64,000 bases of DNA from Thiobacillus sp. (lineage in GTDB: Bacteria > Pseudomonadota > Gammaproteobacteria > Burkholderiales > Thiobacillaceae): the NCBI GenBank assembly GCA_016124745.1, contig WGNC01000010.1, positions 124,001 to 188,000 on the forward strand, given 5' to 3'. Under the pieces are notes generated by a model. The model was given only the letters and a program-made list of their open reading frames with translations. It was not told the DNA's origin and ran no database searches. A program made the translations under genes and the position numbers. Positions 35,737 through 44,100 of the stretch are shown here, piece by piece. How positions within the stretch are numbered: position 1 is the stretch's first letter; the number at the start of each line of letters is the position of its first letter.

Positions 35737-36060
35737 TCACGCAGAGAAGGAAGAACCGCACGCGCAACTGGAGGTGGCGTTGGGGTTCTCGAACTTGAAG
35801 CCGGAGCCGTTCAGGCTGTCGACGAAATCGACCGTCACGCCATCGAGCATCGGGGCGGAAAAGGGGTCGATCAGCAGCATCACGCCGCCCACCGCCACTT
35901 CCACGTCGTCTTCGGCCTTGGATTCTTCGAGCCGCATGCCGTACTGAAAGCCGGAGCAGCCGCCGCCTGCGATGGAGATGCGCAGCCCCGCCACCGGCGT
36001 GTCGGAACCTTTGATGAATTTCTCTACAGCAGAGAGCGCGCTGGGGGTAAGGGTAAGCAT
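35737..36060 (-). CDS. iscA: Nif-linked IscA-type A-type Fe-S carrier
   Basis: 107 residues. The three conserved A-type cysteines are present: GGGCSGFQYGM (C35 region) and the C-terminal CACGSSF pair. It probably transfers clusters between NifU and client proteins. First gene of an iscA-nifU-nifS unit behind a sigma-54 promoter with a shared NifA site; ATG 36060 is preceded by GGAGGCAAACC. Confidence 0.92.
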   Translation of the reverse strand: MLTLTPSALSAVEKFIKGSDTPVAGLRISIAGGGCSGFQYGMRLEESKAEDDVEVAVGGVMLLIDPFSAPMLDGVTVDFVDSLNGSGFKFENPNATSSCACGSSFSA

Positions 36061-36104
36061 GGTTTGCCTCCTGGCAGGTTGAACGGATACACACCCCGGA
36101 TATC

Positions 36105-36118
36105 GCAAGCCGCATGCC
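36105..36118 (-). promoter_or_regulatory. Sigma-54 promoter of iscA-nifU-nifS
   Basis: On the - strand CTGGCATGCGGCTTGCG, with GG at 36118-36117 and GC at 36106-36105, spacing 10. Predicted start about 36093, 33 bases before iscA. Confidence 0.85.
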
Positions 36119-36213
36119 AGCCGCGCACCGGACAACAACTCCTTGTTTTAGCTGGCGAATGTTTTGGCAGCGTGCCCAACCCGCGTGTGCGGAACCCAAC
36201 CGGAAGGGGGGCT

Positions 36214-36229
36214 TGTCGGGTTTGCAACA
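36214..36229. promoter_or_regulatory. NifA activator site shared by iscA-nifUS and nifF
   Basis: TGT-CGGGTTTGCA-ACA, perfect TGT-N10-ACA. It lies about 121-136 bases upstream of the iscA start and about 102-117 upstream of the putative nifF start, suiting a divergent arrangement. Confidence 0.85.
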
Positions 36230-36305
36230 ACACCCCGCTCGCAGGCCGCAAGAAAACCGCCAGCGAAATCAGCCGCTTGTCGCAAGCGCCCGCAACCCAT
36301 GCCCC

Positions 36306-36319
36306 GGCGCGCCGTTTGC
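36306..36319 (+). promoter_or_regulatory. Putative sigma-54 promoter of nifF
   Basis: CCGGCGCGCCGTTTGCT with GG at 36306-36307 and GC at 36318-36319, spacing 10. The -24 half is weaker (CGGCGC instead of TGGCAC). Predicted start about 36331, leaving a roughly 100-base leader that contains a dispersed repeat. Confidence 0.55.
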
Positions 36320-36349
36320 TAGGCGTTATCCAGGAAGCGTGAACCTATG

Positions 36350-36980
<631 letters not shown>

Positions 36981-37401
36981 GTGCTACTGAAAACCGGTGG
37001 GACGTCGCTGGAGGAGAGATGGTGGGCCGGCACCGGCAAGAAGCAGACGGTCGATTAAGGCGCTAAGAATGGCTGTTGCTCGGCCGAAGCCGACGGTGGA
37101 GGTGCCTGCGCGATTTCACGCGGATGACTGCTTTCTGGTGGGTTAAACTTGGTCAGCAACGGACCTGGAGCCGACGCTTGGGGCGGATGGCCTCGGCTTC
37201 CGCAGTTTCCCCTATAGCCGACATCAACTCGATCAAGGAGCGAGTCCGCCAGATCATGCGGAGTTGCATCCCGGGAAAATGTCGGATTTCCCAGGGCAAC
37301 TAATGTGCCCGGCGGATTTAACACGCTGTCTTTGTTGCCGATAAGAAAACAGGCACGCAAAATGTCGCTTTGTAAGCCGACATTTCGGTCGGCCAATATG
37401 C
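36981..37401. other. Transition from nif DNA to cassette DNA
   Basis: 421 bases with no supported gene. The right half is lower in GC than nif DNA and ends at GTTAGAG (37402-37408), the inferred start of the first gene cassette. Short inverted repeats near 37370-37392 (GCCGACATTT, CGGTCGGCC) could be what remains of an attI or attC site. No integrase gene was found. Confidence 0.4.
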
Positions 37402-37417
37402 GTTAGAGGAGCAATTC

Positions 37418-38215
37418 ATGGGGCGCGAGCTTCAGCGACTGAAACGTCGAAAGGCCACAACAAAGCACATGGAAGAATTGCTCGACCATGCGCCAACAAC
37501 CCTTGTTGTGCATTACTCGTGTGAAAGCTTCTACGACCGCACAGACGGCAAGACCCCTCGCGTCACTTCGATCGCAGTTCGCAATCTTGCGTCCGGCCAA
37601 ACAGACTCTTTTTCAATTCATCACATCGCGGAGCAGCAACACATTCCATTTGGCGAAATTCATGAGCACTACGATGCCCTTGAAAGGAAGATGCTCGATC
37701 AATACTTTTCGTTCGTCACATCACACCAGCATTTCAGTTGGGTGCACTGGAACATGCGGGACGTAAACTACGGCTTTGCCGCAATTGAACACCGATACCG
37801 GAGCCTCGGCGGCAGTCCAATCCTGATTCCAGAAGATCGAAAGTTCGATTTGGCGCGTGCGCTGGTTGATCTATTTGGCGTTGGCTACATTGGGCATCCA
37901 AGACTGGAAAATCTGATCGACAAAAACAAAATCACGAAACGCGATTTCCTCTCAGGAAGAGAGGAAGCTGCCGCATTTGATAACAAGGAATACGTCAAGC
38001 TCCATCAGTCCACCCTACGTAAAGTGGACATCCTCGCGAACCTCTTTGAACGCACCTCGAATGATTCGCTGCTTACCAATGCCACGTGGGCCGAGAAGTA
38101 TGGTCTCTCCCTTCGCGTTCTTGGCGAGCTGATTAAGGATCATCCGATTATTTCTGTTCTTGTGGCGGCAAGTGCAATTCTTACGATCATCGTCCGTGTT
38201 AGAGAACTCCTCTAA
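37418..38215 (+). CDS. Cassette-borne protein of unknown function with C-terminal membrane helix
   Basis: 265 residues; I do not recognise the family. A basic N-terminus is followed by a mixed alpha-beta body (TTLVVHYSCESFYDRTDG, SFVTSHQHFSWVHWNMRD, RKFDLARALVDLFG) and a C-terminal membrane segment (HPIISVLVAASAILTIIV). GC is clearly below that of the nif genes. The gene starts 10 bases after a core-site GTTAGAG, and its stop codon lies inside the complementary CTCTAAC of the following attC-like site, the typical geometry of an integron cassette. Membrane-anchored cassette proteins are often defence or stress genes, but no function is claimed. Confidence 0.75.
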   Translation: MGRELQRLKRRKATTKHMEELLDHAPTTLVVHYSCESFYDRTDGKTPRVTSIAVRNLASGQTDSFSIHHIAEQQHIPFGEIHEHYDALERKMLDQYFSFVTSHQHFSWVHWNMRDVNYGFAAIEHRYRSLGGSPILIPEDRKFDLARALVDLFGVGYIGHPRLENLIDKNKITKRDFLSGREEAAAFDNKEYVKLHQSTLRKVDILANLFERTSNDSLLTNATWAEKYGLSLRVLGELIKDHPIISVLVAASAILTIIVRVRELL

Positions 38216-38287
38216 CCCGCCAGTCGAGAGGGACGCTCCGCAAGCGGCGCTGCCGCCCGCTCCGCGCCCCTCACTTTTACGTTATGC
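38210..38287 (+). repeat. attC-like recombination site of cassette 1
   Basis: Begins CTCTAAC (38210-38216), exactly complementary to the GTTAGAG (37402-37408) at the cassette start, as required for an attC R''/R' pair. It contains imperfect arms GAGGGACGC and GCGCCCCTC and ends at GTTATGC (38281-38287), the core site of the next cassette. Length 78 bases, in the attC range. Confidence 0.7.
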
Positions 38288-38404
38288 GGCAACGGGTGCT
38301 TCGGGACACTCGGCAGGCATTCGCGGCAGCCGAGCACCATCCGCCGTTCGCCGTGGATTGGGCAATGGCGGGTTGAAGTGAATCATGAGCATGGAGGATG
38401 CATT

Positions 38405-39091
38405 GTGAATTTCGTCCGGGCTGCGAAGCTTGGCACCTTCGGTGCAGTATTGTTTCTGTCGTATGGTCTAAGTTCCGTTCAAGCCGCACCTATTGTGCTC
38501 GATTTTGAAGATTTATCTCCGAGCACCCTTGACGTAATCCCCGATGGATATCAGGGCTTCGAGTGGAGAGGGGTTGGCGAGATACGCAACCTGAACATGG
38601 CATTCTATGCGCCCACCCTGCGTGGTGAATGTTCGACAACTGGCAGCATATTTGCTGGCGGTTACTGTAATGGCACTACGTCAGGCATGTACGTGGCGTA
38701 TCGAGGGACAGGCACTGGCGCCGCCACAATTAGGAGAGACCGAGCGTTCAATTTCGAGAGTGCTTTCATTACGTCACCCTGGAACGACGGAGAAGACCTG
38801 GTCGTTCGAGGGTTTCGAGACGGGATTGAACTGTATCTTGATCATTTCATCATAGACACGGCATCCCCAACCAGGATTGAGCTGAATTATCTGAACATTG
38901 ATACCGTGACTTTCCAAGGAACTGGGGGCGTCAATGCTGGCTATGGTTCTAGTGGAGAAGGCGTAGTAATAGACGACTTCGCATACAGTGATTACTCTGT
39001 TCCTGAGCCCAGCATCATGGGACTCCTCGCCGTCTCACTTGCCGGTCTCTGGCTCGTTCGCCGCCGCAGGATTGCGCCAATTGCCGCATAA
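38405..39091 (+). CDS. PEP-CTERM-sorted exported protein on a gene cassette
   Basis: 228 residues. Signal peptide (GTFGAVLFLSYGLSSVQA then APIVLDFED), a beta-rich body without known catalytic motif, and a C-terminal sorting signal VPEPSIMGLLAVSLAGLWLV followed by RRRR. Such proteins are processed by exosortase in EPS-producing Gram-negatives. I prefer GTG 38405 because GGAGG lies 8 bases upstream. The stop lies inside GCATAAC (39086-39092), complementary to the GTTATGC at the cassette start. Confidence 0.75.
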   Translation: MNFVRAAKLGTFGAVLFLSYGLSSVQAAPIVLDFEDLSPSTLDVIPDGYQGFEWRGVGEIRNLNMAFYAPTLRGECSTTGSIFAGGYCNGTTSGMYVAYRGTGTGAATIRRDRAFNFESAFITSPWNDGEDLVVRGFRDGIELYLDHFIIDTASPTRIELNYLNIDTVTFQGTGGVNAGYGSSGEGVVIDDFAYSDYSVPEPSIMGLLAVSLAGLWLVRRRRIAPIAA

Positions 39092-39165
39092 CCCCTCGCT
39101 GAACCGGACGCTCAACCGGCGGCGCTGCGCTTGCCGGTTTCGCGCCGGCTAGCGCGATCGATAAT
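39086..39165 (+). repeat. attC-like site of cassette 2 (right end degenerate)
   Basis: Starts GCATAAC (39086-39092), complementary to the cassette-2 start GTTATGC at 38281. Arms CGCTGAACCGGACGC and GCGCCGGCTAGCG are nearly complementary. The expected right-hand GTT core is not recognisable, so this site may be inactive. Confidence 0.55.
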
Positions 39166-39183
39166 CCCTACACAGGCAGCGCA

Positions 39184-40419
39184 ATGGCTTCTCGCCGCAA
39201 GGACACAGACCTCCCAGGACTCGCCGCGAGAGCAGAACGGGAAAAGGCTGAGGGCGACCCGACTGGCTTCATGTCTGGAGCGCTCTTCTACTCAGACTTC
39301 GCAATCATCCTCGGTGGCTGTGTCGACTTCGATTCGATGGTGCCCGAAGCGGAGCAGAGGCGGATCGTCCAGCTCGTGGCCCACGACCCATCCCTCGCAA
39401 GACCGATAACCGCAGACAGCCTTCTCAAGGCATGTTCCAAGCTAGAGCGCGATTATCTGTCGCGCGCAAGAACTCCCCACCGCCTGCTGACGGAGATTTC
39501 ACTGTGGTGGATGATCGAGGTGCCGAGAATCAAAGTCGGAGATGTCACACTTACATTCAAACCGAAATTTGTGAAGGGGTACGCTGAGAGGGCACGATTG
39601 GCACGCGAGTCCCGTGGCGCTCTAGGCGTCGAATTGCCAAGTGGCTACATGCGCGTATCGGCACACTTGAAGGCGCGCTCTGCACACGAAGCTGCGGAGC
39701 GGGCACTGGATGCCCTGGATCTTGTTCGCGCCAGCTGGAATCTCGCGCTAAACCGCGGCAAGGAATGGCGACACTCTAGCGGTCGACCCGCGCCGATCAA
39801 CGACGTTCGCCTCTCCCCCTTCCACACGGTACACGATGCGGCCGGAGCACTTGCTACAGAGACGTTCTGGTTCGATCCCGGTTACTCGCGCCCGGCTGGC
39901 ACCTTCTCTGACAAGACTAAGTTCGCAAAGATACTGGCGTTCGCCACGAATCTTCGCACTCGATTGGCCAGCCTCTCCTACCACAAGGACATCGAGCGCG
40001 CATTGATTAGATATGTGCGCGCCCTCGATTCGGCCGACCTGAACGATACGTTTCTCCGGTTGTGGAGCCTCCTTGAGTACCTTACGGACAGCACGCATGA
40101 CTCTTACAAAGTCGCAACGCGACGCGCCGCATTCATGTTTAAAGACCGCGAGCGATCGCAGCTAGTTCTCTCAAATCTGACCAGCCATCGGAACCGGTTT
40201 GTCCATGTCGGCTCGGAGACAGAGGATATAGAATCACTCGTGTTCCAACTCAAGCGTTATGTTGATGTGCTCCTGCTATTCCACCTAGGTAACCGTCTTG
40301 GGTTCGACTCCCGTTCAGAAGCCGCTCGATTCATGGACCAACCGCCCGACAAGATGGAGCTGAAGCTAAGGGTGAAACGGATTCAGCAAGCCAGAAAGTT
40401 CATTTCAGGTGGGGCGTAA
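39184..40419 (+). CDS. HEPN-like (Apea-type) protein on a gene cassette
   Basis: 411 residues, mostly helical. The C-terminal third resembles an Apea-like HEPN domain: LRLWSLLEYLTDST and, 50 residues later, TSHRNRFVHVGSE with the R-x4-H nuclease motif (RNRFVH). HEPN proteins with this motif are often RNases in toxin or antiphage systems. The N-terminal part (IILGGCVDFDSMVPEAEQRR) is unrecognised. The stop codon lies in GCGTAAC (40414-40420), the possible start of a third attC. No partner antitoxin is adjacent. Confidence 0.7.
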   Translation: MASRRKDTDLPGLAARAEREKAEGDPTGFMSGALFYSDFAIILGGCVDFDSMVPEAEQRRIVQLVAHDPSLARPITADSLLKACSKLERDYLSRARTPHRLLTEISLWWMIEVPRIKVGDVTLTFKPKFVKGYAERARLARESRGALGVELPSGYMRVSAHLKARSAHEAAERALDALDLVRASWNLALNRGKEWRHSSGRPAPINDVRLSPFHTVHDAAGALATETFWFDPGYSRPAGTFSDKTKFAKILAFATNLRTRLASLSYHKDIERALIRYVRALDSADLNDTFLRLWSLLEYLTDSTHDSYKVATRRAAFMFKDRERSQLVLSNLTSHRNRFVHVGSETEDIESLVFQLKRYVDVLLLFHLGNRLGFDSRSEAARFMDQPPDKMELKLRVKRIQQARKFISGGA

Positions 40420-40500
40420 CCCTTCGCTCTACTTGACGTGCGTCAGCCTGCTTTGCCTCTTGTCGCCCGCAGGTGAACTCCCGCGTTCAAGGGGCAGCTA
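40414..40500 (+). repeat. Possible truncated attC of cassette 3
   Basis: GCGTAACCCTTCGCT resembles the first part of the two attC-like sites upstream, but matching arms and a right-hand GTT core are not evident. This is probably the decayed end of the cassette array. Confidence 0.35.
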
Positions 40501-40725
40501 AACCCCAAAGAACCGACGTTTACCGGGCGCACGGCCTGGGTCCGCATTGAGAATTGTGCTGCCCTGAAGGCAATTGGAAGCAGCCGTTCGCGAATATCGG
40601 CATACGGGATTCTTGGTTTGACCGGTATGGCCGAGCAACAGCCACCTGTTGCAGATCACCCGTCGCGGTTAACGGGGTCAGTTCGAATTGTTATTGGCAG
40701 GCGGCCTTAGTCGGGCTGCGTTACG

Positions 40726-40917
40726 CAGCCGCCACCCCCACCCCTCCGCAAATACTTCAACACCGGCAGCGTCGAGGCACTGTCCAGCGCGGTGTAGCTG
40801 CCGGTGGTTTCCTTGCCCAGATCAGCGCTGGCCTGCACCAGACGCCTGAGCACGTCGAACTTGCCGGTGGAGGTGGTGTAGATGGCGCAAGCGGCACCGC
40901 GGGCAATGAACTTCTTT
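40726..40917 (-). pseudogene. Truncated duplicate of the rhodanese-ankyrin gene
   Basis: About 190 bases match, with substitutions, the 3' end of the gene at 44093-44869. Long shared stretches include CACCGGCAG(C/A)GTCGAGGC and CGCCTGAGCACGTCGAACTTGCCGGTGGAGG against CGCCTGAGCACCTCGAGCTTGCCGGTGGAGG. The rest of the gene is missing and there is a small internal deletion. It lies in the otherwise gene-free 40420-41013 interval. Confidence 0.75.
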
Positions 40918-40945
40918 CTGGAGCCGTTTAAATTAGCCTCTTGCG

Positions 40946-40977
40946 TTGTTTTAGGTTTTCAATAAAATCTAAAACAA
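40946..40977. promoter_or_regulatory. Perfect inverted repeat upstream of fic
   Basis: TTGTTTTAG (40946-40954) and CTAAAACAA (40969-40977), nine-base arms with a 14-base AT-rich spacer; another half-site CTTGTTTTAA follows at about 40987. It lies about 36 bases before the Fic gene. Likely operator, and the Fic protein itself has a C-terminal winged-helix that could bind it. Confidence 0.6.
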
Positions 40978-41013
40978 TAAGCCGGCTTGTTTTAATTCCC
41001 GCGAGGCGCTCCG

Positions 41014-42138
41014 ATGAAGCATTTCCAGTCTGGCCGCTATGTCCAGCAGGCGCATTACAAGAGCTTTCAGCCCAACCCCATCAACCGTACGTGGGCATTG
41101 GACGATATGGGCTTGCTTCAGTTGCTGGGCCAGGCGGACAGGGAGCTGGGCCGGTTGGACATGTACTCCGAATACATTCCGAACATCGACCTATTCATCC
41201 GCATGCATGTGCTGAAGGAGGCGACCCAGTCGAGCAGGATCGAGGGGACGCAGACGAACATGGAGGAGGCGCTGCTGGATAAGGAGGATGTGGCGCTGGA
41301 CAAGCGGGACGACTGGGAAGAAGTGCATAACTATGTGGCGGCGATGAACGAGGCGGTCGCCAAGTTGCGGACGTTGCCCTTCTCAGCACGCCTGATCCGC
41401 GCGACGCACAAAACCCTGATGCAGGGCGTGCGCGGCAAGCACAAGCAGCCGGGTGAGTTCCGACGCAGCCAGAACTGGATCGGCGGGGCGACCATCGACG
41501 ATGCGGTGTTCGTGCCGCCGGTGCATGCTTCCATCGGGGATTTGATCGGCGACATCGAGCAGTTCGTGCACAACGACCAGCAGTATTTCCCCGACTTGCT
41601 GAAGATCGCGCTGGTGCACTACCAGTTCGAGACCATCCACCCATTCCTGGACGGCAATGGCCGGGTGGGCCGCCTGCTGATTACGCTGTATCTGGTGAGC
41701 CGGGGGATATTGAAACAGCCGGTGCTGTATCTGTCGGACTTTTTCGAGCGCAACCGCCAGCTTTACTACGACAACCTGATGCGGGTGCGGGAAAAGAACG
41801 ACCTGCTGCAATGGTTCCGGTTCTTTCTGGTGGGCGTGATCGAGACGGCAAAAAGCAGCACTGCGACGTTCGACAATATTCTCAAGCTGCAAAAGCAGGT
41901 GGAAGCGCAGTTGCAGACGCTGGGCAGCCGCACGGCGAATGCGCAGAAGGTGGTGAACTATCTTTACCAGCGTCCGGTGGTGAATGCGGCCAGGGTCGGC
42001 GAGGCCGCGGGCGTGTCGCCAGCGTCGGCCTACAAACTGATCGCCGATCTGGAGCGGTTCGGGATACTGAAGGAAATCACCGGGGGCAAGCGCGGCAAGA
42101 TGTACGCGTTCGATGCCTATTTGAAGTTGTTCAGATAA
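41014..42138 (+). CDS. Fic-family protein, class II, with C-terminal winged helix
   Basis: 374 residues. An N-terminal Fic_N-type region carries the inhibitory-helix motif S73-xxx-E77-G78 (SSRIEG). The catalytic Fic motif HPFLDGNGRVGR is at residues 209-220, and the C-terminal winged-helix domain (about 320-372) contains VGEAAGVSPASAYKLIADLE. Class II Fic proteins AMPylate target proteins and are held inactive by their own helix. The DNA-binding tail plus the inverted repeat upstream suggest autoregulation. It stands alone in the accessory block. Confidence 0.92.
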   Translation: MKHFQSGRYVQQAHYKSFQPNPINRTWALDDMGLLQLLGQADRELGRLDMYSEYIPNIDLFIRMHVLKEATQSSRIEGTQTNMEEALLDKEDVALDKRDDWEEVHNYVAAMNEAVAKLRTLPFSARLIRATHKTLMQGVRGKHKQPGEFRRSQNWIGGATIDDAVFVPPVHASIGDLIGDIEQFVHNDQQYFPDLLKIALVHYQFETIHPFLDGNGRVGRLLITLYLVSRGILKQPVLYLSDFFERNRQLYYDNLMRVREKNDLLQWFRFFLVGVIETAKSSTATFDNILKLQKQVEAQLQTLGSRTANAQKVVNYLYQRPVVNAARVGEAAGVSPASAYKLIADLERFGILKEITGGKRGKMYAFDAYLKLFR

Positions 42139-42225
42139 CGACGGGCGGGCAAAGCGTTATCTGATGAACAGCGGGGAACGAGCACCGCCGTCTCTGAGCC
42201 GGGTTGCCTCATTCAGAAAACCGAC

Positions 42226-43563
42226 TCAAGCGGCATTCTCGTGCAGGCGTCCGGAATCTTCGATGTGCCTGCGGAACTGATCCAGCAGCGACTGGCGGAT
42301 CAGTTCCATGTCCAGGTTGTAGATATCGCCCGGAAACAGGAACTCGGCCACGCCTGAATCGAAGATGCGCTCCACTTCGTATTCGTCGTGGGCGATGTCG
42401 CGTTGGAAACGATAGTTCAGGTAGGACTGGTTGGTGTGGATGATCAGTTCCACCCGCATGCCGCCCATCCGGGCGAAGAACTTGAGCATCTGCGTCTGGC
42501 TGCTGCTGCCGATCGAGGACGAATGGAAATGGCCGCCGGTCAGCGTGTCCGAAATATCCTCCAGCGTCATGAGCGAGCCGCTCTTGATGGCGGAGCGGGT
42601 CATGTGACGGACGAAGCGCTTGACGTCTCTGACGTTGTCCAGCACGGCCATCAGTCCCAGTTCGTCGTCGACCGCAACGGCCGGGTTCTTTTCGTTCTTG
42701 CGCAGCAGCTTGAGCACCTTGGCGGCGGAGTCCTTCTTGCGCACGCTGACGTAGACGGGGATGTCGCGGCCGCCATCCTGGAACACGCGCCGCTTCAGCA
42801 GCGTCAGCTTTTCGCCTTCGCCCAGGTCCTTGAGGCGCGCGCGACCGGCTGAACTGATCACCTTGACGCTCAGGCAGCTGAAGGTGTCCGGATCATGCCG
42901 GCTCAGCAAATAGGCGGTCTCCAACTCGCCGATCTTCAGTTTGGGGCTCCAGACATTGCGGTTCAGGAACTCGAGAAACGCATAGAACTTGTTCTCGATA
43001 TCCGTTTCACGCTCGCGCTGGTCGATGGAGCCCGCCAGGTTCATCAGGACCAGCTTGCGCTTGGCCTCGAAGCGGGCCTTCTTGTGGAAGCGGTCGTCGA
43101 ACACGCGCAGCAACAGGTCCACCGGGTCATGCGTGGTCTCGATCTCGTTGCTGGTTTCGACATGCGAAGCATATGGGGCCAGCAGCCTGCGGCGCATCAG
43201 GTTGATGACGGCATCGGCAGTCTGGGCATACTCCTTGATCTTGCTGCGGATTTCGCTCGTGCTGCCGGTGATGTCGAACAGCTTGCCCAGCAGCAGACAC
43301 GCTCTCTCGCTGCGCTGGGCGCGGGCGACCGGATCCGCAAGCAATCGAGGAATTTCCGCGAAGCTCTCGATCTGGAGCAGATCGAAGACCTGGGCGCGGA
43401 CCACCCGGTACTTGGTGACCAGCAGCCGATCGTCGCCAAACAGCTCGGCCCAGTCTCGCGTCTGCCTGGAAAAGGACCGGTCCAGCGTGAAGTCGTCGGT
43501 GACGGCAAACGGGCCGTTCTGCTTCATCGCGGTAAAAATGGATTTGTCGTCTATGAGGCTCAT
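42226..43563 (-). CDS. Large protein of unknown function
   Basis: 445 residues with no signal peptide or membrane segment; I do not recognise the family. Visible features are a helical N-terminal half (RSERACLLLGKLFDITGS, EIRSKIKEYAQTADAVINLM), a conserved-looking LRKNEKNPAVAVDDELGLMAV region near 290, and a C-terminal block MRVELIIHTNQSYLNYRFQR followed by DEYEVERIFDSGVAEFLFP. The last block faintly recalls the RelA/SpoT-type nucleotidyltransferase core (VE-Q/I-I-T...Y), but key residues cannot be assigned with confidence. Opposite strand to Fic, with 87 bases between the stops. Confidence 0.6.
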   Translation of the reverse strand: MSLIDDKSIFTAMKQNGPFAVTDDFTLDRSFSRQTRDWAELFGDDRLLVTKYRVVRAQVFDLLQIESFAEIPRLLADPVARAQRSERACLLLGKLFDITGSTSEIRSKIKEYAQTADAVINLMRRRLLAPYASHVETSNEIETTHDPVDLLLRVFDDRFHKKARFEAKRKLVLMNLAGSIDQRERETDIENKFYAFLEFLNRNVWSPKLKIGELETAYLLSRHDPDTFSCLSVKVISSAGRARLKDLGEGEKLTLLKRRVFQDGGRDIPVYVSVRKKDSAAKVLKLLRKNEKNPAVAVDDELGLMAVLDNVRDVKRFVRHMTRSAIKSGSLMTLEDISDTLTGGHFHSSSIGSSSQTQMLKFFARMGGMRVELIIHTNQSYLNYRFQRDIAHDEYEVERIFDSGVAEFLFPGDIYNLDMELIRQSLLDQFRRHIEDSGRLHENAA

Positions 43564-43713
43564 GAAATAACGATGGGAACAGGCCTGCCGGTCGTGGCGA
43601 CCTATTTTATGCGCTTATCGGTTCGATTCCGATCAGGCGTGCGGGTTGGATCTGGCCGGTGCCGATGGTCCGGCAAGCCTGCAGCGGGGTTGTGCGACAG
43701 GCCCTACCTGGAG

Positions 43714-44100
43714 TCACTCCGGAAGGTCTTGCTGCTTGCGTGTCAGGGGCTTGACCCGCATGTCGTCGATCCAGACGCCATGCGGGTCTTCGAATATGCC
43801 GATGGGCGTCAGCCGCTGCCCGTTGCACAGCGAGCTCACTGACGCGCCGGTGACGGGGTCGTACACGATGCCGTGCATGGAACACCGCAGGTACTGTCCG
43901 GTCGCATCGAAGATCCCGTCCTTCTCGCAATCGAGCTGGCGCGGCATGTGCACGCACCGGTTACGATACGCCAGGCATCGGCCCTTGTGGCGAAAGACGA
44001 TGACCGAAACGGGTTCGCCGGTGTAGGCGACCTCCGTTCGCAGGTAGCTGCCTTCCGCCAGCTGGTCGCTGGCGGCGACCCAGAGGCGCTCGTTAGGCAA
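43714..44100 (-). CDS. Rieske [2Fe-2S] protein at the end of the nifE operon
   Basis: 128 residues, a single Rieske domain with the ligand motif C49-x-H51 (RCVHMPRQLD) and C73-x2-H76 (RCSMHGIVYDP), of the soluble dioxygenase-ferredoxin type. It overlaps the rhodanese-ankyrin gene by 8 bases and is probably the last gene of the long nifE-led transcription unit. Possible role: low-potential electron carrier or redox sensor. No reductase partner nearby. Confidence 0.88.
   Translation of the reverse strand: MPNERLWVAASDQLAEGSYLRTEVAYTGEPVSVIVFRHKGRCLAYRNRCVHMPRQLDCEKDGIFDATGQYLRCSMHGIVYDPVTGASVSSLCNGQRLTPIGIFEDPHGVWIDDMRVKPLTRKQQDLPE

Noticed and set aside
36981-37401. Small open frames after nifF
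   Set aside because: No ribosome sites, no motifs, and the region looks like a junction of nif and cassette DNA.
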